From Pseudomonas sp. WS 5079 (lineage in GTDB: Bacteria; Pseudomonadota; Gammaproteobacteria; Pseudomonadales; Pseudomonadaceae): a stretch of DNA of 64,000 nt. The translations under genes were made by a program, and so were the position numbers. Location of the stretch: positions 1 through 64,000 of the forward strand of contig NZ_JAAQWN010000008.1 in assembly GCF_012985465.1 (NCBI RefSeq), given 5' to 3'. A model generated the notes under the pieces. That model searched no databases and was not told the origin of the DNA. It was given only the letters and a program-made list of their open reading frames with translations. This document shows positions 7,673 through 16,464 of this stretch, piece after piece; position 1 is the first letter of the stretch, and the number at the start of each line of letters is the position of its first letter.

Positions 7673-8818
7673 ATGGATGTTTTCTGGTTCCTTCCGACCC
7701 ATGGCGACGGCCATTTCCTCGGTACCACCCAAGGCGCTCGCCCGGTCACCCTCAACTACCTGAAACAAGTAGCCCAGGCCGCCGACAACCTCGGTTACCA
7801 CGGCGTGCTGATTCCCACTGGCCGTTCCTGCGAGGACTCCTGGGTGATTGCCTCGGCGCTGGTGCCCCTGACCGAACGCCTGCGTTACCTGGTGGCAATC
7901 CGCCCTGGAATCATCTCGCCCACCGTGTCCGCGCGCATGGCCGCCACCCTCGACCGCCTGTCCAATGGCCGCCTGCTGATCAATGTGGTGACCGGCGGCG
8001 ACCCCGATGAAAACCGTGGCGACGGCAGCTTCCTCGACCACAGTGAGCGTTACGAGGTGACCGATGAGTTCCTCAAAATCTGGCGTCGGGTATTGCAGGG
8101 CGAATCCGTCGACTTTGAAGGCAAACACCTGAAGGTGCAGAACGCCAAGGCCCTCTATCCGCCGGTCCAGAAACCCTACCCGCCGCTGTACTTCGGTGGT
8201 TCGTCCGATGCCGCCCACGACCTCGCCGCCGAACAGGTGGACGTGTACCTGACCTGGGGTGAACCACCGGCAGCTGTCGCGGAAAAACTCGCCGATGTAC
8301 GTGAACGCGCGGCGCGCCATGGGCGCACCGTCAAATTCGGCATTCGCCTGCATGTGATCGTGCGCGAAACCGAAGACGAGGCCTGGAAAGCGGCAGCCAG
8401 GCTGATCGAGCACATCAGCGACGAAACCATTGCCGCCGCGCAAAAATCCTTCTCGCGCTTTGACTCCGAAGGCCAGCGCCGCATGGCCGCCCTGCACGAT
8501 GGGCGGCGCGACAACCTGGAAATCGCCCCCAACCTGTGGGCCGGCGTCGGTCTGGTACGCGGCGGTGCCGGCACCGCCCTGGTGGGCAACCCGCAGCAAG
8601 TGGCCGAGCGGATCAAGGAATACGCCGACCTGGGCATCGAGAGCTTTATCTTCTCCGGCTACCCGCACCTGGAAGAGGCGTATCGCTTTGCCGAACTGGT
8701 GTTCCCGCTGCTGCCCGAACCCTACGCCAGCCTGGCCGGACGCGGCATCACCAACCTCACCGGGCCGTTCGGCGAAATGATTGCCAACGATGTACTGCCT
8801 GCCACCGCCAAAGCCTGA
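7673..8818 (+). CDS. msuD: FMNH2-dependent alkanesulfonate/methanesulfonate monooxygenase (MsuD/SsuD family)
   Basis: A flavin-dependent two-component monooxygenase that cleaves the C-S bond of sulfonates to release sulfite, used as a sulfur source. At 381 residues it is the length of SsuD, with the family blocks FWFLPTHGDG at the N-terminus, GVLIPTGRSCEDSW, FLDHSERYE, PPLYFGGSSDAAHDLAAEQVDVYLTWGEPP and NLWAGVGLVRGGAGTALVG. The start at 7673 has AAGGAC upstream. Its neighbours, an MsuC-type flavoprotein and an SfnR-type activator, favour MsuD over SsuD. The reductase gene msuE that usually precedes msuD is not here, so reduced FMN must come from elsewhere. Confidence 0.82.
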   Translation: MDVFWFLPTHGDGHFLGTTQGARPVTLNYLKQVAQAADNLGYHGVLIPTGRSCEDSWVIASALVPLTERLRYLVAIRPGIISPTVSARMAATLDRLSNGRLLINVVTGGDPDENRGDGSFLDHSERYEVTDEFLKIWRRVLQGESVDFEGKHLKVQNAKALYPPVQKPYPPLYFGGSSDAAHDLAAEQVDVYLTWGEPPAAVAEKLADVRERAARHGRTVKFGIRLHVIVRETEDEAWKAAARLIEHISDETIAAAQKSFSRFDSEGQRRMAALHDGRRDNLEIAPNLWAGVGLVRGGAGTALVGNPQQVAERIKEYADLGIESFIFSGYPHLEEAYRFAELVFPLLPEPYASLAGRGITNLTGPFGEMIANDVLPATAKA

Positions 8819-8827
8819 ACCAACCTT

Positions 8828-8898
8828 TGTAGGAGCCGGCTTACCGGCGATGGCGATTTGTCAGTTACGCCGCTATCGCCGGCAAGCCGGCTCCTACA
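8828..8898. repeat. REP doublet (hairpin)
   Basis: Two inverted REP units, TGTAGGAGCCGGCTTACCGGCGA and its near reverse complement, flank a short centre. This is the typical Pseudomonas REP pair, lying in the msuD-msuC gap. Confidence 0.85.
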
Positions 8899-8937
8899 GT
8901 GGGTCCTCAGTGCATTTGATTTTTTCAGGAGCTGCGC

Positions 8938-10125
8938 GTGACAGCCAAACCCCATAGCGTCCTGCCGTCCCCCTTGCAGACCGCCAAGCTGCTGGCCGCC
9001 GAGTTCGCGCTCAGCGCCGTGGAGCGTGACGAGCGCGGCGGCACGCCCAAGGCTGAGCGCGATGCCCTGCGCCACAGTGGCCTGCTGGCCCTGAGCATTC
9101 CCACCCAGTACGGCGGCCTTGGCGCACGCTGGAGCGAAACCCTGGAGATCGTGCGCGAGTTCGCCAAGGTCGACAGCTCCATCGCCCATGTCTTCGGCTT
9201 TCATCACCTGATGCTGGCCACCGTGCGCCTGTTTTCCCGCCCGGAACAATGGCAACCCTGGTTCGAGCAGACCGCCCGCAAGCACTGGTTCTGGGGCAAC
9301 GCCCTCAACCCGCTGGACACCCGTACGGTGGTCAAGGACTTTGGCGGCTGGCGCGAATTCTCCGGCAAAAAAAGCTTCTGCTCCGGCGCCAGCGATTCAC
9401 AAATGTTGATCGCCTCGGCGGTGGATGAAAGCGCCGGCGGCAAGCTGTTGATCGCCGCCATCCCTAGCGGGCGCAGTGGCATCACCGTGCACAACGATTG
9501 GAACAGTATCGGCCAACGCCAGACCGACAGCGGCAGCGCCAGCTTCGAACGCGTGCGGGTCGAAGAATCTGAACTGCTGCTCGACCCCGGCCCCCTGAGC
9601 ACGCCCTTTGCCTGCCTGCGCCCGTTGATTGCGCAATTGACGTTCACCCATATGTTCCTCGGGATTGCCGAAGGCGCGTTTGAAGAAGCGCGCAACTACA
9701 CCCTCGCCGAGACCCGGCCCTGGCACAAATCCACCGTCCAGGATGTGCGTCAGGACCCATATGTGCTCAACCACTACGGCGAGTTCTGGGTCGCGCTGGA
9801 AGGCGTGCGCCTGCTGGTGCAGCGGGCCGCCGAGCTGCTGGACCAGGCCTGGGACAAGGGCCCGGCCTTGAATGAACAGGAGCGCGGGCAACTGGCGATT
9901 GCCATCGCCACGGCCAAGGTCGCCGCCACCCGCAACGGCCTGGAGCTGTGCAGCCGCCTGTTTGAAGTCACCGGCGCCCGCTCCACCCATGCCTCGCTGC
10001 GCCTGGATCGCCATTGGCGCAACCTGCGCACCCAAAGCCTGCACGACCCGGTGGACTACAAACTCCACGAACTGGGCGACTGGGCCTTGAACCAGTCCCT
10101 GCCCACGCCAACGTTCTATTCCTAG
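8938..10125 (+). CDS. msuC: MsuC/SfnB-type acyl-CoA-dehydrogenase-like flavoprotein for organosulfur use
   Basis: A 395-residue protein of the acyl-CoA dehydrogenase superfamily, in the subgroup of FMN/FAD monooxygenases used for sulfur compounds (MsuC, SfnB, DszC). The N-terminal helical domain (about 15-125), beta domain (about 126-225) and C-terminal four-helix domain (about 230-390) are recognisable. No glutamate base of classical acyl-CoA dehydrogenases is evident in the C-terminal domain. It has a GTG start at 8938 with AGGAG well spaced. It lies between msuD and sfnR, the msu order, and would supply the sulfinate or sulfonate substrate for MsuD. MsuC rather than SfnB is inferred from context. 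Confidence 0.75.
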   Translation: MTAKPHSVLPSPLQTAKLLAAEFALSAVERDERGGTPKAERDALRHSGLLALSIPTQYGGLGARWSETLEIVREFAKVDSSIAHVFGFHHLMLATVRLFSRPEQWQPWFEQTARKHWFWGNALNPLDTRTVVKDFGGWREFSGKKSFCSGASDSQMLIASAVDESAGGKLLIAAIPSGRSGITVHNDWNSIGQRQTDSGSASFERVRVEESELLLDPGPLSTPFACLRPLIAQLTFTHMFLGIAEGAFEEARNYTLAETRPWHKSTVQDVRQDPYVLNHYGEFWVALEGVRLLVQRAAELLDQAWDKGPALNEQERGQLAIAIATAKVAATRNGLELCSRLFEVTGARSTHASLRLDRHWRNLRTQSLHDPVDYKLHELGDWALNQSLPTPTFYS

Positions 10126-10133
10126 AGGTGCCC

Positions 10134-11237
10134 ATGCAGCTTTTGACCCTCCCGCCCTCGCCCGCCCTCGCCACGTCGATTCGCGCCACCGCGCAAGTCT
10201 TCGAAGACCCGAAATCCCAGGCCTTGCTCGCGCATATCCAGCAAGTGGCCCCCAGCGAAGCCAGCGTGCTGATCATCGGCGAGACCGGCACCGGCAAAGA
10301 GCTGGTGGCCCGCCATATCCACAACCTCAGCGCCCGGCGCAACCGGCCCTTCGTGGCGGTCAATTGCGGGGCGTTTTCCGAATCCCTGGTGGAAGCGGAG
10401 TTGTTCGGCCATGAAAAAGGCGCGTTCACCGGTGCCCTCAGCGCCAAGGCCGGCTGGTTCGAAGAGGCCGACGGCGGCACCCTGTTCCTCGATGAGATCG
10501 GTGACCTGCCCATGGCCATCCAGGTCAAGCTGCTGCGCGTTTTGCAAGAGCGCGAAGTGGTGCGCCTGGGCTCACGCAAGAGCATTGCCATCGATGTGCG
10601 AGTGCTGGCGGCGACTAACGTGCAATTGGAAAAGGCCATCAACGCCGGGCATTTCCGCGAGGACCTGTATTACCGCCTGGACGTGGTCAGCCTGGAACTG
10701 AGCCCGTTGCGCGAACGCCCCGGCGATATCCTGCCCCTGACCCGGCACTTTATCGACGCCTACAGCCAGCGCCTGGGCTACGGCCCCATCACCATCAGCC
10801 CCGAGGCCGAGCAAAAGCTCAAGAGCTACAGTTGGCCGGGCAACATTCGCGAACTGGAAAACGTCATTCATCACACCTTGCTGATATGCCGCAATGGCGT
10901 GATCGAGCGCGATGACCTGCGCCTGTCGAACATGCGCATCGAGCGCCAGGACGATAGCCAGCACGGTGTCGACAACAGCGCCGAAGCCTTGTTGGAGCGG
11001 GCCTTCCAGAAGCTATTCGACGAACAGGCCGGCGCCCTGCATGAGAAGGTCGAAGACGCATTGCTGCGCGCAGCCTACCGCTTCAGCCACTACAACCAGG
11101 TACACACCGCCAACCTGCTGGGCCTGAGCCGCAATATCACGCGCACCCGCCTGATCAAAATCGGCGAACTGGCGGTCAACAAGCGCCGCCCAGGGGCAAA
11201 CCTGCAGGGCGAACGCATGTTGCACCTATCGATATAG
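10134..11237 (+). CDS. sfnR: Sigma-54-dependent activator SfnR
   Basis: A 367-residue enhancer-binding protein for RNA polymerase containing sigma-54. It has a AAA+ domain (about 25-260) with Walker A GETGTGKE, the sigma-54 contact loop GAFTGA, Walker B TLFLDEIGD and arginine fingers in RLDVVSLELSPLRERPGDILPL. A C-terminal Fis-type helix-turn-helix (about 320-345, ANLLGLSRNITRTRL) follows. There is no N-terminal receiver or sensing domain, as in SfnR, which activates dimethyl-sulfone and sulfonate genes under sulfur limitation. The ATG at 10134 has GAGG upstream and lies 8 bases after msuC, so it is probably co-transcribed. Confidence 0.82.
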   Translation: MQLLTLPPSPALATSIRATAQVFEDPKSQALLAHIQQVAPSEASVLIIGETGTGKELVARHIHNLSARRNRPFVAVNCGAFSESLVEAELFGHEKGAFTGALSAKAGWFEEADGGTLFLDEIGDLPMAIQVKLLRVLQEREVVRLGSRKSIAIDVRVLAATNVQLEKAINAGHFREDLYYRLDVVSLELSPLRERPGDILPLTRHFIDAYSQRLGYGPITISPEAEQKLKSYSWPGNIRELENVIHHTLLICRNGVIERDDLRLSNMRIERQDDSQHGVDNSAEALLERAFQKLFDEQAGALHEKVEDALLRAAYRFSHYNQVHTANLLGLSRNITRTRLIKIGELAVNKRRPGANLQGERMLHLSI

Positions 11238-11392
11238 GTTGGCGCTGCGCTCGGTGCATTCGTGCGCGCCGCTGCTTGATGAAATGTTCAGGGAGCCGTG
11301 ACAGTCGTCGGCTAGCCAGAGGCCACGAAAGACCTGGCCTATAGTGAAAAGACCGGAAAAACCGGCCCCTGGCAACCTTCAAGGAGAGCGAC

Positions 11393-11848
11393 ATGAGCGT
11401 CAAACCTATCCCCGAGGGCTATCACAGCATCACGCCCTACCTGGGCATCGACAAGGCCGCGCAAGCCATCGAGTTCTACAAAAAAGCCTTCGATGCCACT
11501 GTTTTCATGCGCCTGGACATGCCCGACGGCAAGGTCGGCCATGCCGAGCTGCGCATCGGCGATTCACCGATAATGCTGGCCTCGCCCTGCGATGAAATGG
11601 CCTTCGCCAGCCCAGGAGCGCACCCCACCAGCGTTGGCCTGCACCTGTATGTGAAGGACGTCGACGCCCAGTACAAACAGGCGATCGCGGCAGGCGCCAT
11701 CGCGATTTCCGAACCCAAGGATCAGTTCTACGGCGACCGCTCTGGGACACTCAAGGACCCGTTCGGGCATGTCTGGTTCCTCGCCACCCATATAGAGGAG
11801 TTGACCGAGGAACAGATTCGCCAGCGCGCCAAGGATCTGTTCGCATAA
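11393..11848 (+). CDS. VOC (glyoxalase/PhnB-like) family protein
   Basis: A 151-residue vicinal-oxygen-chelate fold protein of the PhnB-like type. It starts with ITPYLGIDKAAQAIEFYKKAFDA, typical of this group, and continues with GHAELRIGDSPIMLA and YGDRSGTLKDPFGHVWFLATH. The paired beta-alpha-beta-beta-beta units form a metal site in enzymes of this superfamily. The substrate is unknown. AAGGAG is seven bases upstream of the ATG. It stands alone after sfnR. Confidence 0.8.
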   Translation: MSVKPIPEGYHSITPYLGIDKAAQAIEFYKKAFDATVFMRLDMPDGKVGHAELRIGDSPIMLASPCDEMAFASPGAHPTSVGLHLYVKDVDAQYKQAIAAGAIAISEPKDQFYGDRSGTLKDPFGHVWFLATHIEELTEEQIRQRAKDLFA

Positions 11849-11858
11849 CCCCCATCAC

Positions 11859-11959
11859 CTGTAGAAACCGGCTTGCCGGCGAAAACCCGGGAACAACGCG
11901 GGGCAGCCAATACCCAGCGTTATCGCTGGAGTTTTTCCCTGGCGAGCCAGCGCCTACAG
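11859..11959. repeat. Degenerate REP doublet
   Basis: CCTGTAGAAACCGGCTTGCCGGCGA on the left and an imperfect inverted copy ending GCGCCTACAGG on the right. The copies have diverged compared with other REP pairs in the window. Confidence 0.6.
11914..11936 (+). terminator. Rho-independent terminator after the VOC gene
   Basis: CCAGCG-TTAT-CGCTGG stem-loop followed by AGTTTTT, 66 bases after the VOC stop and inside the REP pair. Confidence 0.6.
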
Positions 11960-12028
11960 GGCGCTTGTTGCGCATCGGAAACATTTGCTTTCATTTGCGT
12001 CTTAGGGTTTTGCGATTCTCATCCGTCT

Positions 12029-12052
12029 TAACTTAGATACAGCCCGTCGCGT
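12029..12052 (+). promoter_or_regulatory. Candidate PvdS (iron-starvation) promoter of the fpv operon
   Basis: TAACT (12029-12033), 16 bases, CGT (12050-12052). This is one base off the TAAAT-N16-CGT element used by PvdS, with exactly the spacing of four other such elements in the window. It lies 68 bases upstream of fpvG. Confidence 0.5.
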
Positions 12053-12120
12053 AAGCAAAAGCTACGACCGGCCTTTCCCGGGCCTCCTCTGCCCCTCCTC
12101 CGATCAAGACCCCCATAGAC

Positions 12121-13329
12121 ATGTCGAAGAAGTCACGCTCCAAACTCTGGTTTCTCGTACACAGCTGGCTGGCGTTGCCCATCTGGTTCTTCGTACTGAT
12201 CGTGTGCGTTACCGGGACCCTGGCGGTGGTCAGCCAGGAAATCGTCTGGCTGGTCAACCCGGAAATGCGCGCCAGCAAGCCGTCGGACGATGCCGAACTG
12301 CTCACCTACGACCAGATCCTCGCCGCGATCAAGCAGGCCGAGCCCAAGACCATTGTCGAGTCCATCGTCCGCCCGGACGAGTCGCACTTTGCCCTCGACG
12401 TCGACATCAGCTACCCCGACGGCCGCTCCGTAGCGGTCTACGTCAACCCGTACACGGGGGTTATCCAGGGCATCAGCCCGTCGTTCAACTTCCGCCAGTT
12501 CACCCGCGCCCTGCATGGCTGGTGGCTGGTGCCGTTCACCAATGGGTTTAGCTGGGGCTGGTACCTGGTGTCGTTCCTCGGGCTGCCCATGCTCGCGTCG
12601 CTGGTCACGGGCCTGGTGGTCTACAAACGGTTCTGGAAGGGTTTCTTCAAGCCGACCCTGCGCTTCAAGCATGGGGCGCGGATTTTCTGGGGCGATTTCC
12701 ACCGCCTGAGCGGCATCTGGTCGATCTGGTTTATCGCGGTGATTTCCATCACCGGCACCTGGTTCATGATCCAGGCGATTCTTTCGGACAACCAGATCAC
12801 CATCTCCAGCGAGGCCATCGTGCCGGTGATTTCCCGGGACAAGGTGCCGCTGTCGGCCCCAGGCGTACCGCCGCCCATGATTGCCCTGGACGATGCCATC
12901 AACATCGCCACCCAACGCATCCCAGGGTTCGAAGTCAGCTTCGTCGGCCTGCCGAGCAATGCCTACAGCCACTTGAGCATCGGCGGCCGCGGCTGGTACC
13001 CGCTGATGTTCCAGACCGCCGACATCAACCCATACAACGGTGAAATCGCCGCCACGCACCTGCTGTCGGACCGCTCGGGCCTGGAGTTCGTCACCGAATC
13101 CATGCGCCCGCTGCACACCGGCGACTTCGGCGGGATCTGGATCAAGCTGGTGTGGTTTTTCTTCGGCCTGTTGCTGAGCATGATGGTGCTCAGCGGTCTG
13201 TTGATCTGGAGCAAGCGCACCGCCCTGGCCACGTTGCACGCTCTCAAGCGCAGCGCCAAGGCCCCGCGCAACACGGCGCCGGCCAATCCTGTCGGCGCCA
13301 TGCAGGCTGAAACCTCGGAGGGCAAATAA
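12121..13329 (+). CDS. fpvG: FpvG, inner-membrane PepSY reductase for ferripyoverdine
   Basis: A 402-residue PepSY-type membrane protein. In P. aeruginosa FpvG reduces iron bound to pyoverdine in the periplasm so that the metal is released and the siderophore recycled. Four hydrophobic segments are seen (about 14-40, 155-178, 198-220 and 345-368), with a large periplasmic part between them. Histidines placed at membrane segments (LVHSWL, RALHGWW, DFHRLSG, RPLHTGDF) could bind haem, as proposed for this family. The start lacks a clear Shine-Dalgarno. The next gene overlaps (TAATG). The eight-gene order fpvGHJK-CDEF is the basis for the name. Confidence 0.85.
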   Translation: MSKKSRSKLWFLVHSWLALPIWFFVLIVCVTGTLAVVSQEIVWLVNPEMRASKPSDDAELLTYDQILAAIKQAEPKTIVESIVRPDESHFALDVDISYPDGRSVAVYVNPYTGVIQGISPSFNFRQFTRALHGWWLVPFTNGFSWGWYLVSFLGLPMLASLVTGLVVYKRFWKGFFKPTLRFKHGARIFWGDFHRLSGIWSIWFIAVISITGTWFMIQAILSDNQITISSEAIVPVISRDKVPLSAPGVPPPMIALDDAINIATQRIPGFEVSFVGLPSNAYSHLSIGGRGWYPLMFQTADINPYNGEIAATHLLSDRSGLEFVTESMRPLHTGDFGGIWIKLVWFFFGLLLSMMVLSGLLIWSKRTALATLHALKRSAKAPRNTAPANPVGAMQAETSEGK

Positions 13330-13868
13330 TGAGCAAGGCCACCACCGTTCAGGCGCCCTCGCCGCTGCGCGCCTTCTGGCTCAAATGGCGCTTCCACATC
13401 AATATCCTGCTGTTGCTGGTACCCCTGGGCTTTATGCCCAAGTACTTTGCCGACGCCGCGCTGTTTCGCGGCGACAGTGGCCTGGGCGAGCGCGAGGTCG
13501 GCGAAGTGCAGGTCGGCCCGTGGAGCATCACCCTGGCCGAGCTGCGTAATGAAGCGCCCCGCCCCAATCCGGCCGGGCCGATGAAATCCTTCAATGCCGC
13601 CCTGTGCGCCACCTGTGGCGAGCAGGTCAAGGCCACCTACCTGCGCATCGGCAAGCCTCGCAGCCTGCGGGCCGCCGGGGTGATTTTCTTCGGCACCCCG
13701 TACCGCATGGGCGCCGCCCTGCCCATCCCTGAACGCACCCCGCCCGACGCCGAACTGTGGATCACCATGGAAGGCTGGGACGGCAGCATGCAGCAGGCCT
13801 CCATTCCCTTGAGTCAGGCATCGCCTGCCACCGTCGCCTGGTTGAACAAGCAAGGAGTTAAACCATGA
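13329..13868 (+). CDS. fpvH: FpvH, membrane-anchored protein of the ferripyoverdine reduction complex
   Basis: A 179-residue protein with one N-terminal membrane segment (about 23-42, FHINILLLLVPLGFMPKYF) and a periplasmic domain containing CATCGEQVKATYLRIGKPRSLRAAGVIFFGTPYR. The CxxC pair (around residues 93-96) could bind metal or cycle as a thiol pair. This is the second gene of the operon, overlapping both neighbours by 1-4 bases. Function follows from synteny with P. aeruginosa fpvGHJK, where FpvH acts with FpvG; the molecular role of this subunit is not established from sequence. Confidence 0.78.
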   Translation: MSKATTVQAPSPLRAFWLKWRFHINILLLLVPLGFMPKYFADAALFRGDSGLGEREVGEVQVGPWSITLAELRNEAPRPNPAGPMKSFNAALCATCGEQVKATYLRIGKPRSLRAAGVIFFGTPYRMGAALPIPERTPPDAELWITMEGWDGSMQQASIPLSQASPATVAWLNKQGVKP

Positions 13869-14194
13869 CTTTACTGCGCCTGACCCGCGCCTGCGCCGCG
13901 CTGATCCTCAGCCTGGGTGCGAGCAACTACGCCCTGGCCCACAACCCGATGTGCGAATGCAAGGAAATCCCCGGCGAGCAGATCCAATGCACCGGCGGTT
14001 TTTCCGACGGCAGTGGCGCGCCCGGCGTGACCCTGGATGTGATCGGCTACGACGAGACCATCCTGGTGCCCGGCAAGCTGGGGGCCGACTCGACGCTGAC
14101 CTTCAAGAAACCTGCCAGCGAGTTCTACGTGCTGTTTGACGCCGGTCCCGGCCATGTTGTCGAGATCGACCAAGCGGATATCCAGGCACCATGA
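13865..14194 (+). CDS. fpvJ: FpvJ, small periplasmic protein of the ferripyoverdine complex
   Basis: A 109-residue secreted protein with a signal peptide ending near NYALA-HNP. The mature part begins HNPMCECKEIPGEQIQCTGGF with a histidine and three cysteines close together, a possible metal or redox site, and continues as a small beta-rich domain. Its ATG overlaps the fpvH stop (ATGA). FpvJ and FpvK are described as partners that link the FpvG reductase to the binding protein FpvC; the assignment rests on position. Confidence 0.78.
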   Translation: MTLLRLTRACAALILSLGASNYALAHNPMCECKEIPGEQIQCTGGFSDGSGAPGVTLDVIGYDETILVPGKLGADSTLTFKKPASEFYVLFDAGPGHVVEIDQADIQAP

Positions 14195-14766
14195 CCGGCA
14201 CGAGCCCAGGCAGCACCCAGGTGGTCCGGCCCGCCGGCGCCGGCCATGAAACCCTCTACGTCCTGCTGCTGTGCCTGATCATCCTGGCCGTCGCCGGCAC
14301 CGTGGTGTCCCTGCATGGCGAAACCCAGGCCGTCGAGGCCGTGGCCAGCCACCAACTGGACGCGCGCCGTGACCTGAGCGCCGCCGAGCAAGGTATCTAC
14401 GCCGACCTGCGGGTGACCCTGGATGAAATCCAGTTGCTGGCGCAGGAACACAGCGCCCTGCCGACGCCCGCGCAACTGGCCGAAGAAGGCTTCGCGCCCT
14501 TCGCCCAGGACGCCAGTTCGGTCAGCCGTGGCGACCATCGCTGGCAGTTGCTGGCGCCTTCGGCGTACCTGGGCTTGAGCCAGGCCAATGACACCAGCGG
14601 TTCGCTGCTGATGCGCGTCAACGGAGCCGAGCCGGATATCTGGCTCAACCGCAGCGCCAACCTGGCTGCCCCCACCGACCTGAGCGACCAGGGGTTGATC
14701 GCCGCTGGCTGGCAGCAGGTCGTTGCGCAATTCGACGCTGGCGTCACCCGCCAGCATCGCCACTGA
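14191..14766 (+). CDS. fpvK: FpvK, membrane-anchored partner protein (DUF6162-like)
   Basis: A 191-residue protein with one N-terminal membrane segment (about 24-45, TLYVLLLCLIILAVAGTVVSLHG) and a periplasmic, partly helical domain. It overlaps fpvJ by four bases (ATGA). Its place between fpvJ and fpvC matches P. aeruginosa PA2406. No catalytic motif is visible; a scaffold role in the reduction and iron-handover complex is inferred. Confidence 0.75.
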   Translation: MTGTSPGSTQVVRPAGAGHETLYVLLLCLIILAVAGTVVSLHGETQAVEAVASHQLDARRDLSAAEQGIYADLRVTLDEIQLLAQEHSALPTPAQLAEEGFAPFAQDASSVSRGDHRWQLLAPSAYLGLSQANDTSGSLLMRVNGAEPDIWLNRSANLAAPTDLSDQGLIAAGWQQVVAQFDAGVTRQHRH

Positions 14767-14800
14767 ATTCACGCTGTTTCCGAGAGAAGATCGATTACCC

Positions 14801-15721
14801 ATGTCTATGTCATCTCCCTTGCTCCGCCTGCTGCTGGTGGGCCTGTTCAGCGTCCTGCTGACACCCCTGGCCAATGCCGAGGCGGCCAAGCGCCTGCGTA
14901 TCGGTATCACCCTGCATCCTTATTACAGCTACGTGGCCAATATCGTCGGCGACAAGGCCGAAGTGGTGCCGCTGATTCCGGCCGGTTTCAACCCCCACGC
15001 CTACGAGCCGCGCGCCGAAGACATCAAGCGCATTGGCACCCTGGACGTGATCGTGCTCAATGGCGTGGGTCATGACGACTTTGCCGACCGCATGATCGCC
15101 ACCAGCGAGCGCCCGGACATCCCGGTGATCGAAGCCAACGCCAACGTGCCGTTGCTGGCCGCCACCGGCAACGCGGCCCGCGGCGCCGGCAAGGTGGTCA
15201 ACCCGCACACCTTTCTGTCCATCAGCGCGTCTATCGCCCAGGTCAACAACATCGCCCGGGAACTGGGCAAGCTCGACCCGGACAACGCCAAGACCTACAC
15301 CCAGAACGCCCGCGCCTATGGCAAGCGCCTGCGCCAGATGCGTGCCGATGCCCTGGCCAAGCTCACCAGCGCGCCCAACGCCGACCTGCGCGTGGCCACG
15401 GTGCATGCCGCCTACGACTACCTGCTGCGTGAATTCGGCCTGGAAGTGACCGCCGTGGTCGAACCGGCCCATGGCATTGAGCCAAGCCCGAGCCAACTGA
15501 AGAAGACCATCGACCAACTGCGTGAACTGGACGTGAAAGTGATTTTCTCGGAGATGGATTTCCCGTCCTCCTACGTCGATACCATCCAGCGTGAGTCGGG
15601 GGTCAAGCTGTATCCGCTGTCGCATATTTCCTACGGTGAATACAGCGCCGAGAAGTACGAAGTGGAAATGATCGGCAACCTCAACACCGTGGTCCGGGCC
15701 ATCCAGGAGTCGGGGGCATGA
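14801..15721 (+). CDS. fpvC: FpvC, periplasmic metal-binding protein (cluster A-I)
   Basis: A 306-residue solute-binding protein of the ZnuA/TroA type with a cleavable signal ending near PLANA-EAAKR. Metal-site histidines are in place: HPYYSYV near the start, FNPHAYEPRAED, and NPHTFLSISAS in mid-protein, with acidic residues near the C-terminus (SEMDFPSSYVDTI). In P. aeruginosa FpvC takes the iron released from pyoverdine in the periplasm and passes it to FpvDE. I chose the ATG at 14801; an ATG six bases further is possible. Confidence 0.85.
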   Translation: MSMSSPLLRLLLVGLFSVLLTPLANAEAAKRLRIGITLHPYYSYVANIVGDKAEVVPLIPAGFNPHAYEPRAEDIKRIGTLDVIVLNGVGHDDFADRMIATSERPDIPVIEANANVPLLAATGNAARGAGKVVNPHTFLSISASIAQVNNIARELGKLDPDNAKTYTQNARAYGKRLRQMRADALAKLTSAPNADLRVATVHAAYDYLLREFGLEVTAVVEPAHGIEPSPSQLKKTIDQLRELDVKVIFSEMDFPSSYVDTIQRESGVKLYPLSHISYGEYSAEKYEVEMIGNLNTVVRAIQESGA

Positions 15722-16464
15722 CGGCGGCTGAACACCTGAGCGTGGCCAGCATCGGCCCGACGCTTGAATTCGATAACGTCTCGCTGACCCTGGGCCGTAC
15801 CGCGATCCTCGATAACGTCAGCTTCCAGGTGCGACCGGGCAGTATCCACGCCTTGGTCGGCCCCAACGGCGGCGGCAAGAGTTCACTGATCAAGACCCTG
15901 CTGGGGCAGACACCACACCAAGGCCAACTGAGCCTGCACTGGCCGAACACTCCCGGCACCATCGGCTACGTGCCCCAGGCCCTGGAGTTCGACCGTGGCC
16001 TGCCGATGACCGTTGACGACTTCATGGCTGCCATGTGCCAGCGGCGCCCGGCGTTTCTCGGTGTGTCCCGGCATTACGCCGGGGCGATTGGCGAGGCGCT
16101 GGAGCGCGTGGGCATGCAAGACAAGCGCAAGCGCCGGATGGGCGCGTTGTCCGGCGGCGAGCGCCAGCGTGTGCTGCTGGCCCAGGGCTTGATCCCGGCG
16201 CCGCAACTGCTGGTGCTCGATGAACCGATGTCGGCCCTCGACGAAGCCGGGATCCAGGTGTTCGAACGCCTGCTGGGCGACTGGCGCCAGGCGGGGATTA
16301 CCGTGCTGTGGATCGAACACGACCTGGAGGCCGTGGGCCGCCTGGCAGATCGCGTCACCGGCCTGAACCGCCGCTTGTTGTTCGACGCCACGCCCAAGGA
16401 GGCACTGACCCCGGAGCGCCTGCTGACGCTGTTTTCCACCCACCCACGGAGCGCAGCCCAATGA
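15718..16464 (+). CDS. fpvD: FpvD, ABC transporter ATPase
   Basis: A 248-residue ATP-binding subunit. Walker A GPNGGGKSS (about residues 51-59), Q-loop around YVPQALEF, signature LSGGERQRV (about 144) and Walker B LLVLDEPMSALD are all present. It overlaps fpvC and fpvE by four bases each. It powers uptake of iron through FpvE after siderophore reduction. Confidence 0.88.
   Translation: MTAAEHLSVASIGPTLEFDNVSLTLGRTAILDNVSFQVRPGSIHALVGPNGGGKSSLIKTLLGQTPHQGQLSLHWPNTPGTIGYVPQALEFDRGLPMTVDDFMAAMCQRRPAFLGVSRHYAGAIGEALERVGMQDKRKRRMGALSGGERQRVLLAQGLIPAPQLLVLDEPMSALDEAGIQVFERLLGDWRQAGITVLWIEHDLEAVGRLADRVTGLNRRLLFDATPKEALTPERLLTLFSTHPRSAAQ

Noticed and set aside
8828..8898. REP pairs considered as CRISPR repeats or terminators
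   Set aside because: The units occur as single inverted pairs scattered at several loci, without regular spacers, matching Pseudomonas REP elements.
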